Source: an uncultured Dorea sp.
GTDB taxonomy: Bacteria > Bacillota > Clostridia > Lachnospirales > Lachnospiraceae
Direction of reading: 5' to 3'
DNA length: 64,000 nucleotides
NCBI GenBank assembly: GCA_910578455.1
Contig: CAJTQA010000002.1
Span: forward strand, 1-64,000
The translations under genes and the position numbers were made by a program. The notes under the pieces are model-generated. The model was given only the letters and a program-made list of their open reading frames with translations. It was not told where the DNA came from and made no database searches. This document shows, piece by piece, positions 18,060 to 26,420 of this stretch (positions are counted from its first letter, which is position 1; every line of letters begins with the position of its first letter).

Positions 18060-18118
18060 CAATGCTTTATACAGGGTTTTTCATTACCAGCTGCCTTTAA
18101 AACGCCCTGGGCAATTGG

Positions 18119-18688
18119 CTACAAACTCATATATGACACACCTAGCACGACAAACATAACTATATATAATACAAAGACAAATGCCATGACGATCAGCTGG
18201 GCGCGGCAGAAATTCCTCCTGTTGACATTCCCCGTCTTGCTGAATGCCCATACAAGATACAGAATAATCCCCGCGCACGGAATCATAGCCGCAAGGATCG
18301 TGAGCAGCCATTCTCCCATAGTCATCGGGCTCGTATCCATATTCTCATAATTGTTCTGATTGTATCCCAGGTTATTTCCTGTATTATAACTCAGGTTATC
18401 CTGATATTGACCGCTCGTATACTGGTTGTTCTGAGGCTGATAATTATTAACGCTTTGGTACTTGTACGGATTGCTCTGGCCGCTCTGAACCGGGGTGCCC
18501 TGCCGATAGCCCGCATAAGTATCCTGCGCGTATTTCTGCGTGTCCGGCGCACTTCCCTGCGTGTAGCCGTACACTGTCTGGACCGGCTCTTCTGCCTCTT
18601 CCTTTACATCTGCATTCGGATCTGTATATACAGGCTTAGAATCTTCCAGTCCGTTTTCTTCCGGCATATTGTCAAAATTGTTATCCAT
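18119..18688 (-). CDS. Membrane protein with Asn/Gln/Tyr-rich N-terminal domain
   Basis: A 189-residue protein of unknown function. Residues about 45-120 are an unstructured run of Gln, Asn, Tyr, Ser and Gly with imperfect repeats such as YQPQNNQYTSGQYQDN. Two membrane helices follow (WLLTILAAMIPCAGIILYLV and LIVMAFVFVLYIVMFVVLG) separated by a short loop with RRNFCRAQ. The tail resembles two-helix proteins that are common in Lachnospiraceae after low-complexity heads. The composition of the head is prion-like. It faces apbE convergently and is preceded by its own intergenic region. Confidence 0.7.
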   Translation of the reverse strand: MDNNFDNMPEENGLEDSKPVYTDPNADVKEEAEEPVQTVYGYTQGSAPDTQKYAQDTYAGYRQGTPVQSGQSNPYKYQSVNNYQPQNNQYTSGQYQDNLSYNTGNNLGYNQNNYENMDTSPMTMGEWLLTILAAMIPCAGIILYLVWAFSKTGNVNRRNFCRAQLIVMAFVFVLYIVMFVVLGVSYMSL

Positions 18689-18769
18689 CGCTATCTCCTC
18701 CTTAAAATACTGTTAATATTTTATCATACCATGCCCTGTTCTGGCAAGGGAAATCAGATGGCATAACAT

Positions 18770-18802
18770 ATAAAAACCGCCGTTTCCCATGAAACGGCGG
18801 TT
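18770..18802 (-). terminator. Intrinsic terminator of the 18820-19503 gene
   Basis: AACCGCCGTTTC, loop ATGG on the transcribed minus strand, and GAAACGGCGGTT form a perfect 12-base-pair stem followed by five T. Confidence 0.9.
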
Positions 18803-18819
18803 CAGGCCTTTACGGAAGA

Positions 18820-19503
18820 TTATTTTTTGCGTTTGGATACTAATATTACCGTCTGGTATTCTTTCGTCTTCTTATTTATGAATCCTGCGTAAACCATTAC
18901 TTCCTGCCCTTTTTTCGCAGAAAATCTGACACGGCTATTATTCTTAATCCTCTTATCATTGGTTCCGTCAAGCTTTGAATACCATATCCCGGCAAGTTTC
19001 CACCCCTTTGCCGCCTTTACGGTAACCTTATTCTTAGGTGTTTTCTTGTGAGATGTCACATAATAAGAGTTCTTTTTAAATTTTGACGCATAATTCTTGC
19101 TCCCAACCTTGAAAGTAGCGCAAGGCCTCTGATACTTCTTAACAGTAATCGTGCTCTTAAGTGAAGTAGTTTGCCCATTATAAACAACGTTAAAAGAAAC
19201 AACCGCTTTTCCCGCTTTCCTTAATCTGAGCATAACTAAGTCCCCATCATTTGAATTCCACGATGCTTTCAGCACTTTCGTGTTGCTGGACTTTAAGTTC
19301 GTGACCTGTGCCCCTGTAGGGAAATTTTCAATCCATATCCAGTCCGTTTTACTCTTTTGCTCTATCACCGACGTCTGTTTTTTGTACACGCTCGGCGTGC
19401 CCGCCGCCTTAACCGTCGCAGCCGGAGCAAATACCGATATTACCAGAGCCACTGCCATCACGATGGATACGATCCTCTTTTTTCTTCCACATTCTTTTTT
19501 CAC
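18820..19503 (-). CDS. Secreted protein with Ig-like fold, unknown role
   Basis: A 227-residue exported protein. A signal peptide covers residues 1-33 (basic KKRIVSIVMAV, then AAATVKA with likely Ala-x-Ala cleavage). The segment at about 60-130 resembles a bacterial Ig-like domain (LKSSNTKVLKASWNSNDGD, GKAVVSFNV, TITVKK). The rest is Lys-rich beta structure without a known catalytic motif and there is no sortase or cell-wall repeat signal. It is monocistronic, with a perfect terminator after it. It could be a cell-surface binding protein, but I cannot name a ligand. Confidence 0.75.
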   Translation of the reverse strand: MKKECGRKKRIVSIVMAVALVISVFAPAATVKAAGTPSVYKKQTSVIEQKSKTDWIWIENFPTGAQVTNLKSSNTKVLKASWNSNDGDLVMLRLRKAGKAVVSFNVVYNGQTTSLKSTITVKKYQRPCATFKVGSKNYASKFKKNSYYVTSHKKTPKNKVTVKAAKGWKLAGIWYSKLDGTNDKRIKNNSRVRFSAKKGQEVMVYAGFINKKTKEYQTVILVSKRKK

Positions 19504-19612
19504 ACTTTTTTCCTCCTTTTTTAATATAATTTTAATAATTTAATTATACAGCCTTTCCCACTGTATTTCAACCTTATAATACCATTATATGCCAAAGTTT
19601 TTTAAACACTTT

Positions 19613-20068
19613 TTAAAACGGAAAGCCTCCCAATAAATTACGCAGCAAGTTATGCCTATAGTAAGTCATCGGAGGCACGTTGGGGAATAAAAGCACCATG
19701 CGGTATATGTAAAAGAGTATCAGGCTTACAATGACCATGACAGCACACCACATCGTAACTCTCATCTCCTCTCTTTTAAGAAAATACCTCTCAGCAGCAA
19801 ATACCGCCGCCAGCCCAATCACGGCAAATATAAAAGGATGGATCTGCCACGCCGCGGCAAATTCAAAGCGCAGCACATGAATGCCCGCCCGGGTAAGGCC
19901 GCACCCCGGACACGGGAACCCGGTAAGGAACACCATAGGACAAAGGCTTTTAAATATCTTTTTCAGCAATACAAAATAGGCGATTATAAACATAACCGCC
20001 CATTTTGCTGACCTTATATCACAGTACAATAATCGTAACCCATCTGCAATTCTGTCTTTTAAGCTCAT
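19613..20068 (-). CDS. DUF2752 family membrane protein
   Basis: A 151-residue membrane protein with the DUF2752 signature GFPCPGCGLTRAGIHVLR at about residues 50-67, whose two cysteines and TR are the conserved core, and three to four helices. The function of the family is unknown. ATG 20068 is preceded by AGGGCGG seven bases upstream; the open frame extends further but would overlap rnfB. It is the last gene after rnfB with a 20-base gap, so it is probably transcribed with the rnf operon. Confidence 0.8.
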   Translation of the reverse strand: MSLKDRIADGLRLLYCDIRSAKWAVMFIIAYFVLLKKIFKSLCPMVFLTGFPCPGCGLTRAGIHVLRFEFAAAWQIHPFIFAVIGLAAVFAAERYFLKREEMRVTMWCAVMVIVSLILFYIYRMVLLFPNVPPMTYYRHNLLRNLLGGFPF

Positions 20069-20088
20069 TACCATACCGCCCTGTAAAT

Positions 20089-20880
20089 CTAAGAAATTAC
20101 CTTCTTCGGGCATTTCGCGGCACATGCGCCGCAGTTCGTACATTTCTCTGGGTCGATACGCGCGATATTGTCCGTCACCTTCACTGCGTCGAACTCACAT
20201 GCCTTCTCGCACATCTTACAGCCGATGCATCCCACGGAACAAGCCTTCATCACATCCTTGCCCTTATCTCTGGAGCTGCACCGCACCAGATGTTTCTGGT
20301 CATAGGGCACAAGTTCGATCAAGTGCTTCGGACATACAGCCACACATTTGCCGCAGGCCTTACACGCCTCTTTATCGACAACCGCGATGCCGTCCACGAT
20401 ATGGATCGCATCAAAAGGACATGCCTTCACGCAGGTTCCCTCTCCGAGACAACCGTAATTACAGGACTTCGGGCCGCCGCTCTGCATCATGTTCACCATG
20501 ATACAGTCGCCAAGGCCGTGGTACTCGTAATTCTGTTTCGCCTTCTCGCAGGTTCCGCCGCATTTGACAAACGCTGTCTTTCGCACCTGCTCTCCTGCCT
20601 CCTGCCCCATGATCTTGCCAATCTCTGCCGCAACGGGAGCGCCGCCCACCGGACATGCGCCGATCTCAGCCTCGCCTTTTACGATGGCAGCAGCAAGGCC
20701 GGAACATCCCGCGTAGCCGCAGCCGCCGCAGTTATTTCCCGGAAGGACGCCTGCGATGGCCTCCTCCCTCTCATCTACTTCTACCGCAAATTTCGTGCCG
20801 GCAAATCCAAGGAACACACCAATGAATAAGCCGGTTCCGCCTACAACTAAGGCGGCAATTAAAATACCTGTTACACTCAT
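20089..20880 (-). CDS. rnfB: Rnf complex subunit RnfB (ferredoxin-type)
   Basis: A 263-residue membrane-anchored iron-sulfur subunit that takes electrons from reduced ferredoxin for the Rnf ion pump. An N-terminal membrane helix precedes a CGGCGYAGC cluster motif near residue 50. Four CxxCxxC-type 4Fe-4S motifs follow, for example CKACGKCVAVC, CIGCKMCEKAC and CTNCGACAAKC. GAAGGAG precedes the ATG. It ends the rnfCDGEAB order and starts 15 bases after rnfA. Confidence 0.96.
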   Translation of the reverse strand: MSVTGILIAALVVGGTGLFIGVFLGFAGTKFAVEVDEREEAIAGVLPGNNCGGCGYAGCSGLAAAIVKGEAEIGACPVGGAPVAAEIGKIMGQEAGEQVRKTAFVKCGGTCEKAKQNYEYHGLGDCIMVNMMQSGGPKSCNYGCLGEGTCVKACPFDAIHIVDGIAVVDKEACKACGKCVAVCPKHLIELVPYDQKHLVRCSSRDKGKDVMKACSVGCIGCKMCEKACEFDAVKVTDNIARIDPEKCTNCGACAAKCPKKVIS

Positions 20881-20895
20881 CGTCTCTGCTCCTTC

Positions 20896-21486
20896 CTATA
20901 TCAGTCCCGAGAACCCAAAGAACGCGATTGCCATAAGCGCTGCAGTGATCAGCACGATCGGCGTTCCCTGAAAGGACTCGGAAATGTCATTATACTCCAT
21001 CTTCTCGCGGATACCGGCAAGGATCACGATAGCAATCAGAAATCCCACGGACGTTCCGATACCGTTCACTACTCCGCTTAACAGAGAATACTCCTTCTGC
21101 ACATTCGTGAGAGCCACGCCAAGCACCGCGCAGTTTGTAGTGATCAGAGGAAGGTATACTCCCAATGACTGATAGAGCGCAGGCATGGACTTCTTAAGGA
21201 ACATCTCCACGAACTGAACCAGGCAGGCGATAACAAGGATAAATACGATCGTCTGTAAGTAGACAAGCTTTCCGCCTAAGATCGCCTTATTTGCCAATAT
21301 GAACTTATATACAACGCCTGACACGAAAGACGCGATCGTAATAACGAATACGACGGCGCCGCCCATGCCGGCAGCAGTCTCAACCTTCTTGGAAACTCCA
21401 AGGAAAGGACAGATTCCGAGGAACTGGCTGAGTACAACGTTATTTACAAGTGCAGAGCCAATTGCTATGATCAATAATTCTCCCAT
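20896..21486 (-). CDS. rnfA: Rnf complex subunit RnfA
   Basis: A 196-residue integral membrane subunit with six helices, one of the two half-channel subunits that hold the intramembrane 2Fe-2S centre together with RnfE. Conserved cysteines are in LSQFLGICPFLGVSKK near residue 25 and ITTNCAVLGVAL near 108. Length is typical. It begins 13 bases after rnfE in the operon, with GGAGG before its ATG. Confidence 0.97.
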   Translation of the reverse strand: MGELLIIAIGSALVNNVVLSQFLGICPFLGVSKKVETAAGMGGAVVFVITIASFVSGVVYKFILANKAILGGKLVYLQTIVFILVIACLVQFVEMFLKKSMPALYQSLGVYLPLITTNCAVLGVALTNVQKEYSLLSGVVNGIGTSVGFLIAIVILAGIREKMEYNDISESFQGTPIVLITAALMAIAFFGFSGLI

Positions 21487-21499
21487 CTATGTACTCCTC

Positions 21500-22228
21500 C
21501 TATTCTTTCTCATTCCCTGCAGGGAATATCTTGCCGCCGCATGCACTGTTGGTGCAGGATCCGCAGCCCTCGCCGCAGCCCACGGTCTCCGTAACCTTCT
21601 TGCCCTTCTTCTTCGCGTTGTTCTTCACCTTGTTCTGAAGAGCCGTAAGTCCTGCCAGTACAAGGAACGCGCCTGGCGCCAGGATAAAGATGGTTACCGG
21701 GACATAGCCCGCCTTGCCTGCAGCCGAATCGGCAAGCGGCAATAACTGGAATCCAAAAGCTTTGCCCGCGCCGATGACTTCACGCACGATGCCGATCGCC
21801 GTAAGGCCTACCGTAAATCCAAGTCCCATACCGATTCCGTCAAAGATAGACGGCAGCGGAGGATTCTTAGAGGCATAGCTCTCCGCGCGGCCCAGGATGA
21901 TACAGTTAACAACGATCAGCGGAATATAGATTCCGAGAGACGCATAGAGACTCGGAACAAAGCCTTCCATCAAAAACTGCACCATCGTCACGAAAGATGC
22001 CACAACTACGATAAACGCCGGAATACGAAGGGAATCCGGAATGACTTTACGCAGCAGGGAAATCATCAGGTTTGACAGCACAAGTACGGCTGTCGTAGAA
22101 AGTCCCATACCAAGACCGTTGATGGCAGATGTGGTGACCGCCAGGGTCGGACACATGCCAAGCATCAGCACGAAGGTAGGATTTTCTTTTATAATACCGT
22201 TATACAAACGTTCTGTACAATTATTCAT
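21500..22228 (-). CDS. rnfE: Rnf complex subunit RnfE with cysteine-rich tail
   Basis: A 242-residue integral membrane subunit paralogous to RnfA, with cysteines in VLMLGMCPTLAVTTSA near residue 24 and IVNCIILGRAES near 105. ATG 22228 fits AGGAGG eight bases upstream; the GTG two codons earlier is too close. The C terminus carries an added tail of about 28 residues with CGEGCGSCTNSACGG, four cysteines in a short span, which the half-channel fold does not need. Such a tail could bind metal or a cluster at the cytoplasmic face, but this is inference. Confidence 0.95.
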   Translation of the reverse strand: MNNCTERLYNGIIKENPTFVLMLGMCPTLAVTTSAINGLGMGLSTTAVLVLSNLMISLLRKVIPDSLRIPAFIVVVASFVTMVQFLMEGFVPSLYASLGIYIPLIVVNCIILGRAESYASKNPPLPSIFDGIGMGLGFTVGLTAIGIVREVIGAGKAFGFQLLPLADSAAGKAGYVPVTIFILAPGAFLVLAGLTALQNKVKNNAKKKGKKVTETVGCGEGCGSCTNSACGGKIFPAGNEKE

Positions 22229-22240
22229 CTTCACTACCTC

Positions 22241-22819
22241 CTAAAACGCATTCTGGAAATAACCAAGCGCCGCGTTCACAGCCCCGGTCATCGCCCTTGA
22301 TGTAATGGTGGCGCCGCTTAAAGCGTCGATGGGCTCTCCGTCCCCGCCGTCCTTGGACACGTAGAACTTCTCCGCCTGCTTGCCCTGATACTGCTCGTAA
22401 AAGGCCGGCTCCGTAGCCTTCATGCCAAGGCCCGCCGTCTCACTGATGGACAGGATGGACACGCCGTTTACCGTACCGTCAGCCTTGATGCCCACCGTAA
22501 CCCGGATGTCGCCGCCATAGCCTTCCTTATCTGTAGCGGTGATGACATAACCGTCCTCACCCACCTTGCACACTTCATCAATCGTAGCATTCACGCCGAG
22601 GCCCTTCACTACCTCCCCGGCAGCCTTCTGGTCAACCTCTACCTGCTCGAAAGAATCAAGGTCAGCCTCCGGGAATACCGCCTGCCACGCCTCTTTCTTC
22701 GCCGCGTCATGAGCCTGGGCAATGGGGTCTTTCGTAATCTCGTAGACAAGCCCCAGCGCAAACCCGGCAATCAGCGTGATAATTGTAAGAACCAGTGTAT
22801 TTTTCATTGTTTTACTCAT
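22241..22819 (-). CDS. rnfG: Rnf complex subunit RnfG (covalent FMN)
   Basis: A 192-residue subunit with one N-terminal helix and an exported FMN-binding domain. The flavinylation motif is DALSGATITSRAMTGAV at about residues 165-182, the threonine of SGAT being the ApbE target. ISETAGLGMKA earlier is the other family mark. The ATG overlaps the rnfD stop by one base (TAATG), a coupled arrangement. It passes electrons between RnfC-side and RnfD flavins. Confidence 0.96.
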   Translation of the reverse strand: MSKTMKNTLVLTIITLIAGFALGLVYEITKDPIAQAHDAAKKEAWQAVFPEADLDSFEQVEVDQKAAGEVVKGLGVNATIDEVCKVGEDGYVITATDKEGYGGDIRVTVGIKADGTVNGVSILSISETAGLGMKATEPAFYEQYQGKQAEKFYVSKDGGDGEPIDALSGATITSRAMTGAVNAALGYFQNAF

Positions 22820-23769
22820 TATTTCTCTCCTCCTTTACCGAATGGTTTTGGAAGAGTAACCCTCTCGATCAACGGAACTAAAAGGTTACTGATGATGATC
22901 GCATAGGAAACACCCTCCGCCGAGCCGCCGAAGAGACGGAACAGGCCGGTAAGGATACCTAAGAGCGCCCCGTACACATACTGGCCCTTCTTGGTAATCG
23001 GCGATGTCACGTAATCGGTAGCCATAAACCACGCGCCAAGCATCAGACCGCCGCCGCAAAGGTGGGATGTGATGTACTGCGGGTCGAAAAGTCCGGCCTG
23101 GGCATTGGTAAACTGCCCGAAGATGCCGACAAACACTGCAAACGTAACGATATATGTACCCGGGATCCGAAGGTCGATAACACCCATCAGAATCAGGAAA
23201 ATCGCACCGATAATGATCGCGATGACACTTGTCTCGCCGATGGTTCCGGGGATGCGGCCCATCAGCATGCTCATGGAATCAACCGCCCGCCCTTCCTTTA
23301 ACATGGCAAGAGGAGTCGGGCCGGACACGCCGTCGTAGATAAATGTAGTCATCTGCCCCGTAAAGGATATAAGAAGAAAACATCTCGCGCCCAGGGCAGG
23401 GTTCATAAAGTTCTGTCCCAGTCCTCCGAAAAGCTGCTTTACGACTAAGATGCCGAACACGCTTCCGAGAGCGCCCATCCACAGCGGTGCTGTCGGCGGC
23501 ATATTCAGGCCTAAAAGAAGTCCTGTGACAACCGCGCTGAAATCATTGACGGTAATCTTTTTATGCATCAGTTTTTCATAGATGTACTCTGTAAGAACGG
23601 CAGCCAGGGTCGTTGTGATAAGCATCCCCAGAGCCGGGAGTCCAAAGTTCCACACGCCAAATGCCGACGCCGGCAAAAGGGCAATGGTAACCATAAGCAT
23701 GATATTGCTCGAGGTAACTTTGGAACGTATATGTGGTGAAGATGACATTTTAAATTTGTTCTCACTCAC
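22819..23769 (-). CDS. rnfD: Rnf complex subunit RnfD (covalent FMN)
   Basis: A 316-residue integral membrane subunit with about nine to ten helices. The FMN-bearing site is visible as DGVSGPTPLAM near residue 150, where the threonine is the expected attachment point; the more usual form is SGATPL. Other conserved points are FMNPALGARCFLL and WFMATDYVTSPITKKGQ. It lies between rnfC and rnfG, overlapping rnfG by one base. RnfD is one of the subunits coupling electron flow to ion translocation. Confidence 0.96.
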   Translation of the reverse strand: MSENKFKMSSSPHIRSKVTSSNIMLMVTIALLPASAFGVWNFGLPALGMLITTTLAAVLTEYIYEKLMHKKITVNDFSAVVTGLLLGLNMPPTAPLWMGALGSVFGILVVKQLFGGLGQNFMNPALGARCFLLISFTGQMTTFIYDGVSGPTPLAMLKEGRAVDSMSMLMGRIPGTIGETSVIAIIIGAIFLILMGVIDLRIPGTYIVTFAVFVGIFGQFTNAQAGLFDPQYITSHLCGGGLMLGAWFMATDYVTSPITKKGQYVYGALLGILTGLFRLFGGSAEGVSYAIIISNLLVPLIERVTLPKPFGKGGEK

Positions 23770-23795
23770 GTTAATTCACCTCTTCCTCTCTTTAC

Positions 23796-25115
23796 TTATT
23801 TTTTCTTCCGGTTCGCCAACGCAATCTTTCTCATGGAACCAATCGCCTGCTTAAGCTGACGCTTCGCCGGGCACACAAAGCTGCAGGAGCCGCACTCCAT
23901 ACACTCTAATCCCTCATGGGCAGTAAACTGCGCCTCGTCATGATGCTCTGCATAATCCGCAAGCCTTGACGGAATCAGGCGGCTCGGGCAGGCATCCACA
24001 CAGCGCCCGCAATTGATGCACGCCGTAGGCTCATTGGCTGCAACCTCATCCTTGGTAAGGCACAGGATGGAGGAAGAAGTCTTCGTCACCGGCACGTCAA
24101 GGGTATACATGGAAAATCCCATCATCGGTCCGCCGGAGACCATCTTTTCCGGCTCAGACTTAAATCCGCCCGCAGCCTCTACGATCTCTGCCTGGTTCAT
24201 GCCGAAAGGCACGAGGAAATTCCCCGGAGAATTCACAGCATCCCCGCTCACCGTGACAACACGCTCGATGGAAGGCTTCCCTTCCGCTACTGCGCGGTAA
24301 ATATTAATCATCGTCTCTACGTTGTCCACCACGCATCCCGCGTCCGCAGGAAGCATGGCAGAATTGATCGCCCTGCCTGTGGTCGCGTAGATAAGCTGAC
24401 GCTCACCGCCCTGCGGATACTTCGTCTTAAGAGCCAGAACTTCCATGCGCGGCTCGTCCTTAATAAGATCCTTAAGTTTCGCGATACAATCCGGCTTGTT
24501 ATCCTCCACGCCGAAGATTCCCTTCGCATTGTCAAATAACTTAAGTACAATCTTCATCCCCTGAACCAGTTTCTCCGGAGTCTCGATCATCCTCCGGTAG
24601 TCAGCGGTTATATATGGCTCACACTCTGCACAGTTTGCAATGATATACTCAATCTTATCCGGCTCCTTCGGCGACAGCTTAACCTTTGTCGGGAAACCCG
24701 CGCCGCCCATGCCTACGACTCCCGCCTCTCCGATTGCGTTAAGGATCTCCTCCTTCGTCATCTCCTCAAGGGGTTTCACCGGAGCGTATGCGACTTCCTC
24801 ATACTCGCCGTCATTCTCCACTACGATGCTGTTCATCGTAGCTCCTGTCGGATTCATGTGCGGCTCGATCGCCTTTACTGTTCCGGACACGGATGCATAC
24901 ACCGGCGCTGATACAAAGCCTCCGGCCTCTGCGATCTTCTGACCCTTGAGCACACGTTCGCCGACTTCAACAATCGGACTGGCAGGCGCACCGATATGCT
25001 GGGAAACCAGATAAACCAGGTTACCCTGCGGTTTTAATTCGACAATCGCCTTATCTTTCGCCAGGCTCTTGCCGTCATCCGGGTGGATACCACCCTTAAA
25101 CGTTAACAATGCCAT
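23796..25115 (-). CDS. rnfC: Rnf complex subunit RnfC (NADH-binding)
   Basis: A 439-residue peripheral subunit where NAD is reduced. It has a flavin/NAD-binding glycine-rich motif (GMGGAGFPTKVKLSP near residue 137), the ANCAECEPYITADYR segment, and two 4Fe-4S motifs near the C terminus (CINCGRCVDACPSRL and CMECGSCSFVCPAKR). It is the first gene of rnfCDGEAB. The 189 bases upstream contain the terminator of the S1 gene and an AT-rich stretch that must hold the operon promoter, but no clear -35/-10 pair stands out. Confidence 0.96.
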   Translation of the reverse strand: MALLTFKGGIHPDDGKSLAKDKAIVELKPQGNLVYLVSQHIGAPASPIVEVGERVLKGQKIAEAGGFVSAPVYASVSGTVKAIEPHMNPTGATMNSIVVENDGEYEEVAYAPVKPLEEMTKEEILNAIGEAGVVGMGGAGFPTKVKLSPKEPDKIEYIIANCAECEPYITADYRRMIETPEKLVQGMKIVLKLFDNAKGIFGVEDNKPDCIAKLKDLIKDEPRMEVLALKTKYPQGGERQLIYATTGRAINSAMLPADAGCVVDNVETMINIYRAVAEGKPSIERVVTVSGDAVNSPGNFLVPFGMNQAEIVEAAGGFKSEPEKMVSGGPMMGFSMYTLDVPVTKTSSSILCLTKDEVAANEPTACINCGRCVDACPSRLIPSRLADYAEHHDEAQFTAHEGLECMECGSCSFVCPAKRQLKQAIGSMRKIALANRKKK

Positions 25116-25240
25116 CCCTTTTTTCCTTCCTTCCTTTAATAAACTCTTAATATACTATACAAGAAAATGCCCTTTTTTTCTACTAAAATGCAGACAATTT
25201 TTTGTATATTTCCGCAAACATCTTGTTGAAATTTTAACAC

Positions 25241-25278
25241 ATAAAAGATAGAGGCTCCTGAAAGCCTCTATCTTTTAT
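25241..25278 (-). terminator. Intrinsic terminator of the murR-to-S1 operon
   Basis: A perfect 15-base inverted repeat (ATAAAAGATAGAGGC and its complement around an eight-base loop) lies 27 bases after the S1 gene stop. The arms themselves supply the A/T-rich tail. Confidence 0.88.
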
Positions 25279-25304
25279 CTTTACATGTTAAATCAGCATC
25301 AAAA

Positions 25305-26420
25305 TTATTCTTCTGCTCCTTCAACAACCTCATCCACACTTTCTGTTTCTGCCGGCATCTGCTCGCCTGCCGGCTCCAAAACCTTCATACTCAAACTGAT
25401 CTTCTTGTCAGTTTCATTCAGGTCAACAATCTTTGCCTCAATATACTGGCCTACTGACAGCACATCTGACGGCTTATCTACATGAGCCCTGGAAATCTGC
25501 GAAACATGGAGCAGTGCATCCACGCCCGGAGCCAGCTCTACGAAAGCTCCGAAGTCTGTCATCCTTGCTACTTTTCCTTCCACAACAGTTCCGACCGCGT
25601 AATCCTCCGATGCGTTTGCCCACGGATTCGTCTCCGGGAATTTAAGGCTTAAAGCAACTTTTGTCTCGTTGATATCTTTGATGAGCACTCTCAAAGTCTC
25701 GCCTACTTTAAATACTTTCTTCGGGTTCTCAATGCGTCCCCATGACATCTCTGAAATGTGGAGAAGCCCGTCAACGCCGCCAAGGTCAACAAACGCACCG
25801 AAATCCGTCACATTCTTAACCGTTCCTTCTACGATGTCGCCCACCTCAAGCCTTGCAAACAGCTCTCTCTGTTTCTCTGCCCTCTCGGCTACAAGAATCT
25901 GCCTTCTGTCGCCGATGATGCGGTTCCTTCTCGGATTGAACTCGCTGATCACGAATTCAATCTCCTGATCCTGATATTTGCTCAAATCCTTCTCATAACT
26001 ATCGGAAACAAGGCTTGCCGGGATGAATACCCTCGCCTCGTCTATCACTACACTCAGACCGCCTCCAAGAATCTGCGTAACCGGCGCCCGCAGCACTTCA
26101 TGAGACTCGTAAGCCTCTTTTAACCTCTCGTTTCCTTTCTCAGCCAAAAGCCTCTTATAAGTCAGAAGCACCTGGCCTTCCCCGTCATTCACCTTCAGGA
26201 CTTTCACGGCCATGGTATCGCCCACGGAAACCATCGTAGTAAGGTCTGCCCCGGAATCATTGGTGTACTCGTTTCTCATGATGATGCCGTCTGCCTTGTA
26301 ACCTATATTCATGATGATTTCGTCCGGCTTAACGTCGATAACAGTACCATCTACTACATCCCCGTTTCTGATTGTCTTAATAGATTCTTCTAACATTTGT
26401 TCAAAAGTTAACTCTGACAT
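25305..26420 (-). CDS. S1 RNA-binding domain protein (RpsA-like, four S1 repeats)
   Basis: A 371-residue RNA-binding protein with four S1 domains. They start near GDVVDGTVIDVKPDEIIMN, LRAPVTQILGGGLSVVIDEA, GDIVEGTVKNVTDFGAFVD and GTVVEGKVARMTDFGAFVE. It probably acts as or like ribosomal protein S1 in translation initiation. ATG 26420 has GGAGG eight bases upstream. Its first 20 bases overlap the end of ispH in a different frame. In many Clostridia the two are fused into one polypeptide, so this is a separated version of that pair. Confidence 0.92.
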   Translation of the reverse strand: MSELTFEQMLEESIKTIRNGDVVDGTVIDVKPDEIIMNIGYKADGIIMRNEYTNDSGADLTTMVSVGDTMAVKVLKVNDGEGQVLLTYKRLLAEKGNERLKEAYESHEVLRAPVTQILGGGLSVVIDEARVFIPASLVSDSYEKDLSKYQDQEIEFVISEFNPRRNRIIGDRRQILVAERAEKQRELFARLEVGDIVEGTVKNVTDFGAFVDLGGVDGLLHISEMSWGRIENPKKVFKVGETLRVLIKDINETKVALSLKFPETNPWANASEDYAVGTVVEGKVARMTDFGAFVELAPGVDALLHVSQISRAHVDKPSDVLSVGQYIEAKIVDLNETDKKISLSMKVLEPAGEQMPAETESVDEVVEGAEE

